Assembly (NCBI GenBank): GCA_946555455.1
Contig: CAMNSU010000007.1
Location: 1 to 64,000 of the forward strand
Length of the DNA: 64,000 bases
From: an uncultured Clostridia bacterium
Lineage (GTDB): Bacteria > Bacillota > Clostridia > RUG12999
Direction: 5' to 3'
Position 1 is the stretch's first letter. The number at the start of each line of letters is the position of its first letter. A program made the translations under genes and the position numbers. Shown here piece by piece: positions 33,489-42,076 of the stretch. A model generated the notes under the pieces. That model made no database searches. It was given only the letters and a program-made list of their open reading frames with translations, and was not told the DNA's origin.

Positions 33489-34427
33489 TTACCCTTCTGT
33501 CGGCAACGACTGCTGCACGTTGACAAATATGTTATTGACCTTGTTTTTCGGCACCCAGAGGTCGTGGAATTTGCGGTAATCCATTGCCCACGCCCGTTTT
33601 TTCTGGTAAGTGTTCGGGTCAAAAATGCGCATATTGTCTGTTTTAGACACAGCGATAGCAGTGTCAGCCGGACAAATAATCCAGTTTATATCTTGTGCGT
33701 CTGTGGCGGCAGCAAACCCACCCTTTTCTTGTCCAGATGTCTTCCCATCATTAAATATATATTTGGTCTTGAAACGTCCGCCGCCAACACGTATAATGGG
33801 ATGTTGTCCATTCAGTGATTTAACCTTCAGCGTCACATCGCCTTTAGTAAAATTACTTGTATCCAGTATTTTTTTTGTTTCATCTGCCAGATCTAACATC
33901 ATGGCAGCAGTCATGGACATTGTAATGATAAGCGGTTCATCATCACCGACAACATCTTGTACCTGAGCAATATCATAGAGCAATTTGCTGTAGATATCCT
34001 TTGCTGTAGGGATGTATCCCCCTGATGCATGTTTTGCTGTGATACCTTTCGCAGCAAGTGTACTATAACGATACGCATCAATCTCCGGTACCACTTGTTT
34101 CCGTTGGAATTCGCCCATCATGGTCGCCGCTGTGAGGACAAAGTTTGTTTCGTCAACGTCATTTTCGTCAATCGTAAATCGCCGTGCACGATCCATGGTC
34201 ATGGTCTGCGTTTCCCATTTTAAATCTACGGTCCCGTCAACAAACCCATTATCACGATCATAGTCTGCCAGACCATCCATGACGATGGACGGAATTTTCA
34301 CTTCATTTCCGCCGTTATACTTGACCATATCGCTATTAAGTTCCATCCAGCCAGATGTTGCTTTTTGCACCGCTGCGCGGTCAAGTTCATTCTGAAATAC
34401 TTTTGCATATTCAATTGTATTTGCCAT
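33489..34427 (-). CDS. Major capsid protein
   Basis: The 312-residue protein is of the XkdG/SPP1-type major capsid group with an HK97 fold: MANTIEYAKVFQNELDRAAVQKATSGWMELNSDMVKYNGGNEVKIPSIVMDGLADYDR, a FTIDENDVDETNFVLTAATMMGEFQRKQVVPEIDAYRYS spine helix and C-terminal IICPADTAIAVSKTDNMRIFDPNTYQKKRAWAMDYRKFHDLWV. It directly follows the scaffold gene. Confidence 0.92.
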   Translation of the reverse strand: MANTIEYAKVFQNELDRAAVQKATSGWMELNSDMVKYNGGNEVKIPSIVMDGLADYDRDNGFVDGTVDLKWETQTMTMDRARRFTIDENDVDETNFVLTAATMMGEFQRKQVVPEIDAYRYSTLAAKGITAKHASGGYIPTAKDIYSKLLYDIAQVQDVVGDDEPLIITMSMTAAMMLDLADETKKILDTSNFTKGDVTLKVKSLNGQHPIIRVGGGRFKTKYIFNDGKTSGQEKGGFAAATDAQDINWIICPADTAIAVSKTDNMRIFDPNTYQKKRAWAMDYRKFHDLWVPKNKVNNIFVNVQQSLPTEG

Positions 34428-34429
34428 AT

Positions 34430-35056
34430 TTATTTACCTCCTCTGATACGCTGTGCGATTTGGTCCTGCAATGCGTTTTCGGCTTTCGCCGCGCCGCCTA
34501 GCCCAGCAGGTGTCTTGCCACGCAATTTGTAGTTGACAGCTTCCTCCAGGCATTTTTTAAACACGTCCGTAACTTTTTCAAGATGAGTGGTCATGGTAGA
34601 CTCGTCTTGGTAATTCAGCACATCTGCCAGCCCTTCAGGTAACCCTTCTTTTGCCAGTTTTTTTCTGACATCCTCACTAAGTTTTTTTTGATTGAGTTCT
34701 GCCCGTAGTTTCTCTAGTTCTTTGTCTTTTGCTGCCTGTTCTTCTTTTTCCAGTTCCTCCGGTGGGAGTTTCTTTTTTCGTTCTTCCTCTTTGGATTCAT
34801 CCTCCCATTGCTGACGCTTTTCTTCCAGGAGTTTTTGGATGTCATCTTCGGTGTAGGTTTTGCCTTTCTTTTCTTCTTTCGCAGGCTCATCCTTCGCCTG
34901 TTCATCTTTTGTGGAATCTGTGTTTGATTTAGCAGTATCGCCCCCGCTGAAAATCCCCGTCAGCAGTTTTTTGATTCCGCTGATGTCCTGGTTGTCGTCT
35001 GTTTGTTGCATTTCTTCGGCTTTGGTTTTTTCCGTTGCCATTTTAGTTTCTTCCAT
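34430..35056 (-). CDS. Scaffolding protein (DUF4355-type)
   Basis: The 208-residue protein is highly charged with a long coiled coil (about 70-130, rich in Lys/Glu) and the DUF4355 pattern KEGLPEGLADVLNYQDESTMTTHLEKVTDVFKKCLEEAV. It would guide capsid assembly and then leave. GGAGGT precedes 35056, and it lies just before the capsid gene. Confidence 0.88.
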   Translation of the reverse strand: MEETKMATEKTKAEEMQQTDDNQDISGIKKLLTGIFSGGDTAKSNTDSTKDEQAKDEPAKEEKKGKTYTEDDIQKLLEEKRQQWEDESKEEERKKKLPPEELEKEEQAAKDKELEKLRAELNQKKLSEDVRKKLAKEGLPEGLADVLNYQDESTMTTHLEKVTDVFKKCLEEAVNYKLRGKTPAGLGGAAKAENALQDQIAQRIRGGK

Positions 35057-35107
35057 GGTTTTACCTCCATTCGCTTATCATTTTATTTAACCCCACTAGT
35101 CAGGGAG

Positions 35108-36118
35108 TTACACAATGCCTTGACGGCGTGTCCACTCAATATATTTAGGATTGTCTTTGAGTGGTGTCACATCCGGATTGTCTCGAAACATCTTGATATT
35201 AACTTCTGCCTCTATTGTGCAGAGGCAGTTCGGGTGCAGCGGTGGCAGATTAACACCCGGTTCCGCTGCATCCAGCGCAATAACTTCACCATTCCACCGC
35301 GCACAATCGCACGATTGTCCCTCACTGCCACCGATAAACCGATACTGTTGGATATTGTGTGCCCGGTAGGTCTCTAGTTCCCCGCGGCTGGCAAAGTATT
35401 TGCATTCGGTACGCACCAGCCGTTCAGCGGCGTAGCGCCCTTTATCCATAACGCTATTGATTTGCCGTGCCATGTCCTGTACACTACTGCCCTTGATGAA
35501 CCCATATGTAATCTCCCGCTTTGCGGTTGCCGCCAAACGATCCACGTTGTCCCATACAGTACTTGAAAAGTGTTTGTTACTCCACGGATAGCTGATGATA
35601 TCCCGCACGGTCTTGACGTTAATTTGGGCGACCTGCCACTGTAGCCCCATACCACGCTGCAGTTCATACGCGCCGCGGTAATAACTGACGCGCAAAATAT
35701 CTCCCAACAGGTCCTCCAGTTTGGTGTTGCTATCGTGGGCGAGGTTTATCATCTGCTGGTAAATACCAGATAGCAGCGCTTCCTTTCGGCTAATACGGCT
35801 TTTTGCTGACAACGTATTGAGTTCCAGTAAGGTCTTTGAACCCTTTGCATCCTTTGGTATCTCTTTGAGATATTCCTCCATGGATTTTCGCCATGTACCG
35901 TACTCTTTTCCTGTTAGCAGCCGTTCAGCTTCTGCATTGGTCAGTTCATTGTCTCTGGCATAGCGGGCAAATATAGCGCCGATTTCTTTTTCCACCTCGT
36001 TCGCTGCTTCATCATACAAAAATAGCAGTTCTTTGGTTGCATTGTCGGTGTTGCGTTGGGTAAAGAGGACTTTCTCTTTGGTTTGCTCTATCCAGCGGTT
36101 CCGGTTCCTGCTACTCAT
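35108..36118 (-). CDS. Minor head protein (Mu F / SPP1 gp7-like)
   Basis: The 336-residue protein carries the Phage_Mu_F domain in its C-terminal half: DMARQINSVMDKGRYAAERLVRTECKYFASRGELETYRAHNIQQYRFIGG, a CDCARWNGEV segment and the diagnostic LPPLHPNCLCT. It is injected or helps head assembly beside the portal. Its start overlaps the portal stop codon. Confidence 0.92.
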   Translation of the reverse strand: MSSRNRNRWIEQTKEKVLFTQRNTDNATKELLFLYDEAANEVEKEIGAIFARYARDNELTNAEAERLLTGKEYGTWRKSMEEYLKEIPKDAKGSKTLLELNTLSAKSRISRKEALLSGIYQQMINLAHDSNTKLEDLLGDILRVSYYRGAYELQRGMGLQWQVAQINVKTVRDIISYPWSNKHFSSTVWDNVDRLAATAKREITYGFIKGSSVQDMARQINSVMDKGRYAAERLVRTECKYFASRGELETYRAHNIQQYRFIGGSEGQSCDCARWNGEVIALDAAEPGVNLPPLHPNCLCTIEAEVNIKMFRDNPDVTPLKDNPKYIEWTRRQGIV

Positions 36119-37464
36119 ACACCATCATCACCCGCGTCTATTCTTTTTCCTAATTCCTCATATCCGCTGCCGAATTCCGCCATATCACGTTTCCGTTCTT
36201 CAGCCTTTTTGGCTATTTCCTCCTGTACATTTTCTACCGCCGGAATCATTTTAAGAACCGTTTCCTCTGATAGATATGGAGACAACATTCCGGCAACTTG
36301 TGCGATTTCCAGCAAATTTTGTGGGACATTGCGGCGGAACTGCATGGTGATGTCCCTATAATCATAGTTGCCACCCTTAATGTTGAGGATATTGGTAATG
36401 AGTTCTATCCGACGTTGCAAGCCTCGTTTAAATTTGCGCTCTTTTGTTGCCGCGACCTGTTCCATGCCCCAAAGTTTGTAGCCCATGGCAACGCCGGAAG
36501 CATTAGACGCAAAGGATTCATCGCCCATATATGGCACACTAGCAAACGTGTGCATATCCGAGCGCAAGCGGTTTTTGTGGTTTTCCATGGCTGTATCATT
36601 GATTTGCTTGATTAGCCAATCAATGTCGCCGCCGTCCTCCAGGATTACTGCTCCAGCTTCCTTCATTGCCTTAATATCTTCTGCGGTTACGGCACCCATT
36701 TTAAGGATTTTTAGCAAGGCATCATCATTGTATTGGAATAAGTTTGCTGTATTAGATACTGCCTTGTTATAAGCATCAATTTGGGTGATAATACCCTCAA
36801 AATCTCCAATTCGCTCGGCATTATTTGGATATTCTACAAATGGTACATCTTTCCAGTAATGTTCCTCAATTTCTTCCAGATTGAGATTTCCACCATTAAT
36901 TGATTTAAAATATATAACATTTTCCGCATCCCAAAATTCCACCTTACGAATACGATTTTTATTTTTATCCACCGAATAAATTGTGCGCATGACTGCCATT
37001 GGTTCGGTTTCTCCAGTGGCATATATCATGATAAGATTTTCTGGTGCAACTGTTGCAAACCGTATATTCGCCCGTTCATCAATATAAAGCATTTCAAATG
37101 ATGTTCCCTTGATACTGCCTTGTTTAACAAGTTCAGCATTGTGGTCTTGTTCATCGTTATATTCGTAGACAGACTGCAGCTCCTGCAGATAATTCTCATT
37201 GCCATCGCGCGACCCATATATGACGGGCTTGCCGATAAAATATCCGGTCATGGTATCTGTCACGTATTTTGCCATGTTGTGCACGACCCGATTATTGGGG
37301 CTGGTGCGGTCCTGTTTGGTGTAGTGGAGGATATCATGCTTGCCACGGTAGTAATCTTCCAGGTGTTGATACTTGGTTCCTATGCTGTTTTCGTCGACTA
37401 TCTCCTTGATGTCTTTTTCATTCAGACTATCAATCGACGATTTTTCCATATAGAGCACTGGCAA
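36115..37464 (-). CDS. Portal protein (SPP1 gp6-like)
   Basis: The 449-residue protein forms the DNA-entry ring. It matches SPP1-type portals: YQHLEDYYRGKHDILHYTKQD, a TDTMTGYFIGKPV motif, DAENVIYFKS and QIDAYNKAVSNTANLFQYNDDALLKI, with a C-terminal acidic tail. Located after the terminase. Confidence 0.92.
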   Translation of the reverse strand: MPVLYMEKSSIDSLNEKDIKEIVDENSIGTKYQHLEDYYRGKHDILHYTKQDRTSPNNRVVHNMAKYVTDTMTGYFIGKPVIYGSRDGNENYLQELQSVYEYNDEQDHNAELVKQGSIKGTSFEMLYIDERANIRFATVAPENLIMIYATGETEPMAVMRTIYSVDKNKNRIRKVEFWDAENVIYFKSINGGNLNLEEIEEHYWKDVPFVEYPNNAERIGDFEGIITQIDAYNKAVSNTANLFQYNDDALLKILKMGAVTAEDIKAMKEAGAVILEDGGDIDWLIKQINDTAMENHKNRLRSDMHTFASVPYMGDESFASNASGVAMGYKLWGMEQVAATKERKFKRGLQRRIELITNILNIKGGNYDYRDITMQFRRNVPQNLLEIAQVAGMLSPYLSEETVLKMIPAVENVQEEIAKKAEERKRDMAEFGSGYEELGKRIDAGDDGV

Positions 37465-37478
37465 TCTTTACACCTCCT

Positions 37479-39227
37479 TTAAAGCCCCAATAATGAACGG
37501 TTAAACACGGTAAACCGCCTGGTTTTTTTTGCGAGCCGACAGCAGCCCTCCAGGGCGTCTGGTCCGTCGTCATGTGCCGCCATTGGGTATTGTGTCAGCT
37601 GCTCTATCAGCCGTTTATGACGTCGTGAAAATTTGATGTATTTGTTTTTGATATCTGGTTGCAGCGTCTGGATACGCATATATTTATCACTGGTCTGCTG
37701 GACTTCTTCAATGGGGAGATATATTCCTGCTGCCGCTGCGTCTTTGGCGAGTTGTTCTTTCAAAAACCATTGAAACTGGTTGGTTTCTGCGCCAAACTTT
37801 TGGTATCCGGCGCCAAAGGTCTTTTTCAGCCACTTTGCCTTTTCGAGTATATCGGCGATAATCCTGTCTGGGTGCCGCCGCTCGATGTCCGCGTCCACTA
37901 TGTACATGTACCCGGTAGACGTCTCTTTCGCAATAGTGATAATTGCTGAAAAGTCCGACGCCTTGGATTTGCCCAGCGAGGGGTCAACAAACCCAAAAAA
38001 CTGATATCCTTTGGAAAAGTCTATATCCACCTCATTGTAATAGTCAAACCATTCCTCAATAAACAAGCAATCGTCTGGGTTGATAGGTTCATTCTGTTCT
38101 TCACTGTTAAACGCAGCTTCGCCTTCCGACACCCGCATGACCATAAGGTCGTAATAAGAGAGCTTTTCCTCCCATAGAACTTTTGTCCCCTCCAGCATTT
38201 CCACCCGGTGGGCTTTAAAAAATGCTGCGGCATCTTCTTGTCGCTGGCTATTGTCTAGGTCGGTATAGAGGGCTTCCCACTGGTCCCATAGCGGGGACGG
38301 CGAAAACGCCATGACCGCCTTGTATTTGATGGACTGGTACGCTGGGTTTGCCAGGGTATGTGCGAGCAGGCTGTCATAATGCAGCAGCGTGCCAATATAG
38401 ATGATATCCGTGTAATCGTCGCCTGCCTTGGAAACCGCTTTCAAAAACCAGTTTTCTAACTTCCTACGTTGCTCTGGTGTGCGGACGTTTTCATCATTTT
38501 CCACATCGTCCAATACCAGCAAGTCCGGACGCCAGTTCCGGTGTTTACGTCCACGGATTTTTTTGCCGCTACCGATTGCTTCTACCTTGATTCCTGTTGA
38601 CGTCAATAGCACGTTGCTACGCCATACCTTGCCTTGCTGTGTCCCAAAGTCCTCCATGATGGCAGTGTTTTCTTCCAATTCTTCACGGATATTGTCCAAA
38701 AAACTTTCGGCTTGTTCAGAACTATCAGAAATAAGGATGAGGTAGTGCTTATATTGGTACAGTATCGCGTGCAAGGCTCCCTTAAAGGTCAGACAGGTGG
38801 ATTTCGCGTGTCCACGCGGGGCGGCAGTCGCCCGGCGGGTGCCCATCTGTTTGTTGACTTTGTCCGCCTGCTGCTGCGTATCCGGCACAATACTTTTGAG
38901 GACGCCGTCGCGCCAGATTTTATCTAAATCCCTGTGGAAATCCGGCGCGGGTCTGGAAAAGTAGTGGGCAAAATATGCCCGCCCGAAAAACTCCATGTCC
39001 AGTGCGCCCAGCTTACGACGGAGACCATCCGGTCCGGTCAGTGCCGCGCCGGATTCATATTCCTGCCGCAACGCCACGCGGCGGGGTGTATCATCCAGGT
39101 ACAAAAACCGCTTGAACAGGCTGACTAAATCATTCAAGTCCGCTTTAACTGCGGTTTCCAGCGATTTTTCGGTATCTTGTATGACCCCGAATAATGCCTC
39201 CACACTGCGCCGTTTTCGTCGTTTCAT
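37479..39227 (-). CDS. Terminase large subunit (Mu gp28-like)
   Basis: The 582-residue packaging motor has an N-terminal ATPase (Walker A PRGHAKST, about 138-145; Walker B DLLVLDDVEND, about 235-245) and a C-terminal RNase-H-like nuclease (FVDPSLGKSKASDFSAI and a late DDGPDALE). The start at 39227 has GGGAGG 13 bases upstream. As in Mu it would cut DNA by headful packaging. It lies 125 bases after the NusG-like gene. Confidence 0.92.
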   Translation of the reverse strand: MKRRKRRSVEALFGVIQDTEKSLETAVKADLNDLVSLFKRFLYLDDTPRRVALRQEYESGAALTGPDGLRRKLGALDMEFFGRAYFAHYFSRPAPDFHRDLDKIWRDGVLKSIVPDTQQQADKVNKQMGTRRATAAPRGHAKSTCLTFKGALHAILYQYKHYLILISDSSEQAESFLDNIREELEENTAIMEDFGTQQGKVWRSNVLLTSTGIKVEAIGSGKKIRGRKHRNWRPDLLVLDDVENDENVRTPEQRRKLENWFLKAVSKAGDDYTDIIYIGTLLHYDSLLAHTLANPAYQSIKYKAVMAFSPSPLWDQWEALYTDLDNSQRQEDAAAFFKAHRVEMLEGTKVLWEEKLSYYDLMVMRVSEGEAAFNSEEQNEPINPDDCLFIEEWFDYYNEVDIDFSKGYQFFGFVDPSLGKSKASDFSAIITIAKETSTGYMYIVDADIERRHPDRIIADILEKAKWLKKTFGAGYQKFGAETNQFQWFLKEQLAKDAAAAGIYLPIEEVQQTSDKYMRIQTLQPDIKNKYIKFSRRHKRLIEQLTQYPMAAHDDGPDALEGCCRLAKKTRRFTVFNRSLLGL

Positions 39228-39277
39228 GAGTGCATATCCTCCCATTCATCAAAATAACCCATTTATTTGCGTTTTAC

Positions 39278-39297
39278 GGCTATGTAGGTTCACAGCC
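39278..39297 (-). promoter_or_regulatory. RNA hairpin between the NusG-like gene and TerL
   Basis: On the minus strand a 7-bp stem GGCTGTG/CATAGCC (one G-U pair) encloses the 6-base loop AACCTA, about 50 bases before the terminase start. There is no T-run, so it is not a terminator. LoaP-type NusG paralogues are known to act through a small RNA hairpin in the leader of their target operon, which makes this a candidate site. Short hairpins can arise by chance. Confidence 0.4.
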
Positions 39298-39352
39298 TAG
39301 GAATTTAACCAGAAATTCATCTACGAAAAATTTAAACGGCTTTTGAACGCGT

Positions 39353-39871
39353 TTAAACGGTATCTGTTATATCAATATCACTTTCTTTTGATTTTTGTTT
39401 TGAAACTGCTGTTTTATCCTCATTTTTGACATAACACAAGTCAAAAGTTCGCTCTTTCCCGTTAAGGGTAATACTGACTGTGACATTTTGCACTTTCCGG
39501 TTTACTTTAGTAATGCGACTCTTAAACGCCTTCAGAATTCCGGACACAATTTTGATTTCTCGTCCGTTTTCTTGGATAATGGACGGTTCCAACACATTTT
39601 CAAGCAACCGCACCCATGATTCTTCTGTGTATGTTAACGGTTTATGCGTAAACTCAACAATGTGTGGAATAGATTTAATCAGATAATATGTACGGGCATT
39701 GTATGGTATATCTGCAAAAACTAATCCCGGGAAGAGAGTTTCAATCTCCGTTTTGGTTTCTTTTTTTCGCCACTCCTGTGGTACAATTGCCTTTACATGT
39801 TCTTTCTGCATTGCTGCTTTAACGATACATTCTTTCCCTTTTTCTACTCCAATCGCATATAACACCGTCAA
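39353..39871 (-). CDS. NusG-paralogue (LoaP-like) transcription elongation factor
   Basis: The 172-residue protein has the two-domain NusG layout. The NGN domain (1-110) reads MTVLYAIGVEKGKECIVKAA, ETLFPGLVFADIP, a YYLIKSIPHIVEFTHK segment and LTYTEESWVRLLE. A C-terminal KOW domain (about 115-150) reads REIKIVSGILKAFKSRITKVNRKVQNVTVSITLNGKERTFDL. Specialised paralogues such as LoaP and RfaH bind RNA polymerase and let it pass terminators in long operons. Here it is coded inside the phage, between small and large terminase, ahead of about 20 kb of structural genes, so it is a likely antiterminator of the late operon. A tail of 20 polar residues follows KOW. Confidence 0.82.
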   Translation of the reverse strand: MTVLYAIGVEKGKECIVKAAMQKEHVKAIVPQEWRKKETKTEIETLFPGLVFADIPYNARTYYLIKSIPHIVEFTHKPLTYTEESWVRLLENVLEPSIIQENGREIKIVSGILKAFKSRITKVNRKVQNVTVSITLNGKERTFDLCYVKNEDKTAVSKQKSKESDIDITDTV

Positions 39872-39880
39872 TGCCCCTTT

Positions 39881-40429
39881 CTATTCTGTTTCTTTTTTAC
39901 TTTCCAAATACTGTGCCACCTGTCGGTACAGATCCGGTCGTTCCTTCGCCATGGCTTCAAATACCATGTTTTTCACTGCTTCCAGACCAGTTTCTGTTGT
40001 ATTTTGGTCTTGCACTTCAATATGTTTTTTATATGCCGCCGCGCGAATCAGCCCGTTGGTCTCTTTTAGTAGCTTGGCAATATTGACATCCGACCAGTCG
40101 GCTTCTGTTGTATTTGCAAGCGCGTTGAAGATGTGCTGACTACTAAGCCGGATGATGGCTTCCGTCGTATCCAGGTCTGGGTATTTTTCCATTTCATCCA
40201 TCATACGCCGAAAATTTTCTTGCGCTATATTGAGCATTTCTAGATTGGCGTTGTAATTTTTCGCGTACCTGCAGATGGACGCTGTGGATATCCCCACACC
40301 TTGTTCTTGTAGGTAATCAACAATTTCCGCATAGGTACATCCGCCCAGCAACATTTGTTCCACGGTTTCCTTTAATTCCGGTGTCAGGCTGTCAATTTTG
40401 CTATGCTTCCTGTTTTGCCGTTTTTCCAT
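39881..40429 (-). CDS. Terminase small subunit (DUF3486, Mu gp27-like)
   Basis: The 182-residue protein has the DUF3486 pattern: an N-terminal helix-turn-helix (LTPELKETVEQMLLGGCTYAEIVDYLQEQGVGISTASICRYAKNY) that would bind phage DNA, then a helical body (ATEAIIRLSSQHIFNAL..., KLLKETNGLIRAAAYKKHIE). It matches Mu gp27, the partner of the large terminase. Confidence 0.88.
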   Translation of the reverse strand: MEKRQNRKHSKIDSLTPELKETVEQMLLGGCTYAEIVDYLQEQGVGISTASICRYAKNYNANLEMLNIAQENFRRMMDEMEKYPDLDTTEAIIRLSSQHIFNALANTTEADWSDVNIAKLLKETNGLIRAAAYKKHIEVQDQNTTETGLEAVKNMVFEAMAKERPDLYRQVAQYLESKKETE

Positions 40430-40432
40430 GGC

Positions 40433-40765
40433 TTACACCTCAATCATATTGTCGTCAATACCGCCTGCCAGTAAGCGGATTCCTTTAGAAGTCAGTTTAG
40501 CTTCCAGTTCAATGTAGTCCACATCCGCAAGATTCGCATCTTCTTTGCCTGCCACTGTACGTAGATGGATGTATTTTTCTTCTGTTAAAAAATTGATACT
40601 GTCCAAAAATTCATCTTCCGCGATTCCGGCGCCCTGCAACGCTGTTTGTACGCCCTTTAATTTGTTATACTTATGGCGTAAAATATTGATGGTACGCAGT
40701 ACTTGCCCATTATTACGCACAAAATTTCCGGCATTTAAAAGTCGTTTTTCTATACTGCTATTCAC
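40433..40765 (-). CDS. Small winged-helix-like phage protein (Mu gp26 position)
   Basis: The 110-residue protein has a helix-rich start and a C-terminal part resembling a winged helix with a beta wing (EDEFLDSINFLTEEKYIHLRTVAG...DYIELEAKLTSKGIRLLAGGI). It holds the place of Mu gp26, just before the small terminase. The function is unknown. It overlaps the preceding gene by eight bases. Confidence 0.7.
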   Translation of the reverse strand: MNSSIEKRLLNAGNFVRNNGQVLRTINILRHKYNKLKGVQTALQGAGIAEDEFLDSINFLTEEKYIHLRTVAGKEDANLADVDYIELEAKLTSKGIRLLAGGIDDNMIEV

Positions 40766-41060
40766 CTTTCATTTCTCCTTTCATTTCCAGCAAAATATCC
40801 ATAATACGATCCAGCTTTCTGTCCGTCTTATTTTGTTCCCTGTAAAAATCTTCTTTTGTGATGTAGTCCTCTTTAATTTTTTTTATGTCCATACGCAGTT
40901 CGTCGATATCTTTACCATGTACAGCCCTGGGAGAATAATCCCCTTTGATTTTAGCAATGTCATCCTCGTTTTTATCTACACGTGAAATAGTGCGCTTCAA
41001 GAAAAACGTTATGACTCCAATAATCGTTGTGACTGCAATTGATATAATGGTCGTTCCCAT
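40758..41060 (-). CDS. Membrane-anchored coiled-coil protein (Mu gp25 position)
   Basis: The protein of about 100 residues has one N-terminal membrane segment (MGTTIISIAVTTIIGVITFFL) and a long charged coiled coil (RVDKNEDDIAKIKGDY..., RMDIKKIKEDYITKEDFYREQNKTDRKLDRIMDILLEMKGE). Mu gp25 has the same design and position, and XhlA-type proteins are also similar. The start at 41060 is preferred to 41117, which lies inside a hairpin. Confidence 0.7.
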   Translation of the reverse strand: MGTTIISIAVTTIIGVITFFLKRTISRVDKNEDDIAKIKGDYSPRAVHGKDIDELRMDIKKIKEDYITKEDFYREQNKTDRKLDRIMDILLEMKGEMKGE

Positions 41061-41086
41061 AGTTGGATAATTTCCCCCTTTGCAAA

Positions 41087-41131
41087 AAAATAAGGTATGA
41101 CTGAGTTTGTATCTCAATCATACCTTATTTT
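41087..41131 (-). terminator. Hairpin between the mor-like gene and the middle/late genes
   Basis: A perfect 14-bp stem (41087-41100 with 41118-41131) plus an inner TGAG/CTCA stem has T-rich sequence on both sides, as in a bidirectional terminator that ends the early operon. Only 27 bases separate it from the next start codon, so any transcript of the late genes must pass it or begin within it. A -10-like TATATAA just upstream (about 41130-41137, minus) would be the place of a Mor-dependent promoter. Confidence 0.7.
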
Positions 41132-41164
41132 TATATAGTCCTCAAACAAAGTAGTTATACAGGC

Positions 41165-41497
41165 TTATTCATTACTGAGCAAGTCGAAAGCAGTGATTTG
41201 ACCATCTAACGGCTTGGCTTTAATTTCCGCTGTTTTATCTGCAACAATATTTCTAATCCATGTGTCCGTCAATCCGTATTTGAGTGCCAACGCTTTTGTA
41301 TTATATCCGTTGTACTCCGCCTTGATACGGGCGTCCCTTTCCACTTTCGATAACCACTCATATTTCGGCACATATATGGCGGTACCGCCATACGTTTCGA
41401 CTATTTTTCGATAGTTCTCCAGCCCAATCAGTTCTGCAAGCTGCCGCTGTCCTTCATCCATATCGTCTAAAGTGACAAGTTCTGCATTATTCACCAC
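41165..41497 (-). CDS. Mor-family middle-operon activator
   Basis: The 110-residue protein has the Mor/C family signature: QRQLAELIGLENYRKIVETYGGTAIYVPK (dimer strand region) followed by a helix-turn-helix (YNGYNTKALALKYGLTDTWIRNIVADKTAEI). In Mu, Mor switches on the middle promoter just downstream of itself. Here a GTG start at 41497 overlaps the GemA-like gene. Confidence 0.9.
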   Translation of the reverse strand: MVNNAELVTLDDMDEGQRQLAELIGLENYRKIVETYGGTAIYVPKYEWLSKVERDARIKAEYNGYNTKALALKYGLTDTWIRNIVADKTAEIKAKPLDGQITAFDLLSNE

Positions 41498-41984
41498 TCA
41501 CACCCGCCTTTCGTTTTTCAGCGCTATCAACATAGTTTTTTAAAATTTCAATAAGCCTGTTTCCTTGCCTAAAATTGACCCATCGGAACGGGTCACTGCC
41601 AAGTACATCAATTTTCAGTTGTCGTTTAATGATGCCGCATAATCTATCGCCCAGTGCCGCATGGGACGGAACTCTATCATAGCTTTGCAGTTTATACATA
41701 AGCGCCCACACTTTTTTCTGCTGTGCTGCTGTGATTCCGCCTGGCGTTTGCCGTGTGGCGTTTTTGCGGGTAGAAGTAGGCTTATAGTCACCTTGACGCT
41801 GCCGCAATTCCACAATAACCTGATTTGCTTGGGCATAGGTCAGTTCCTTGATGGACGACTGCCCCGTGATTCCACCGACCAGCGCGTGCAGGTCATCATC
41901 CTTAGTGCCGTGTTCCACAATGCCCAGCGCGTTCCCAATAGCGTATATCTTACGTATTTGCTGTTGATTGATATTCACGTCCAT
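41487..41984 (-). CDS. GemA/gp16-like phage regulatory protein (DUF1018)
   Basis: The 165-residue protein matches the Mu gp16/GemA family: QIRKIYAIGNALGIVEHGTKDDDLHALVGGITGQSSIKELTYAQANQVIVELRQRQ and a C-terminal RLCGIIKRQLKIDVLGSDPFRWVNFRQGNRLIEILKNYVD. In Mu it affects host gene expression and DNA relaxation. It lies just before the Mor gene, as in Mu. ATG at 41984 and GTG at 41978 are both possible. Confidence 0.88.
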   Translation of the reverse strand: MDVNINQQQIRKIYAIGNALGIVEHGTKDDDLHALVGGITGQSSIKELTYAQANQVIVELRQRQGDYKPTSTRKNATRQTPGGITAAQQKKVWALMYKLQSYDRVPSHAALGDRLCGIIKRQLKIDVLGSDPFRWVNFRQGNRLIEILKNYVDSAEKRKAGVSGE

Positions 41985-41993
41985 CCCTCCATC

Positions 41994-42060
41994 CTATTTT
42001 CTCCACTCTGCATTTTATCACGGGCTTGTGACCGTCGCCGATGGGCGGCTGCATTAGAGG
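41994..42060 (-). repeat. Intergenic repeat, copy 1
   Basis: Minus-strand bases TAATGCAGCCGCCC, then CGACGGTCACAAGCCCGTGA and AAATGCAGAGTG, are shared with copy 2 at 43046-43115. In this copy they open a 34-codon frame starting at 42054 that runs into the GemA gene. Both copies stand in the gap upstream of a gene (GemA here, AbrB there). Confidence 0.7.
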
Positions 42061-42076
42061 GGCGCTCCTGCGCCCG

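Noticed and set aside
41950-42054. 34-codon frame opening in repeat copy 1
   Set aside because: It overlaps the GemA-like start and its counterpart in copy 2 stops after 12 codons, so coding is doubtful; described as a repeat instead.
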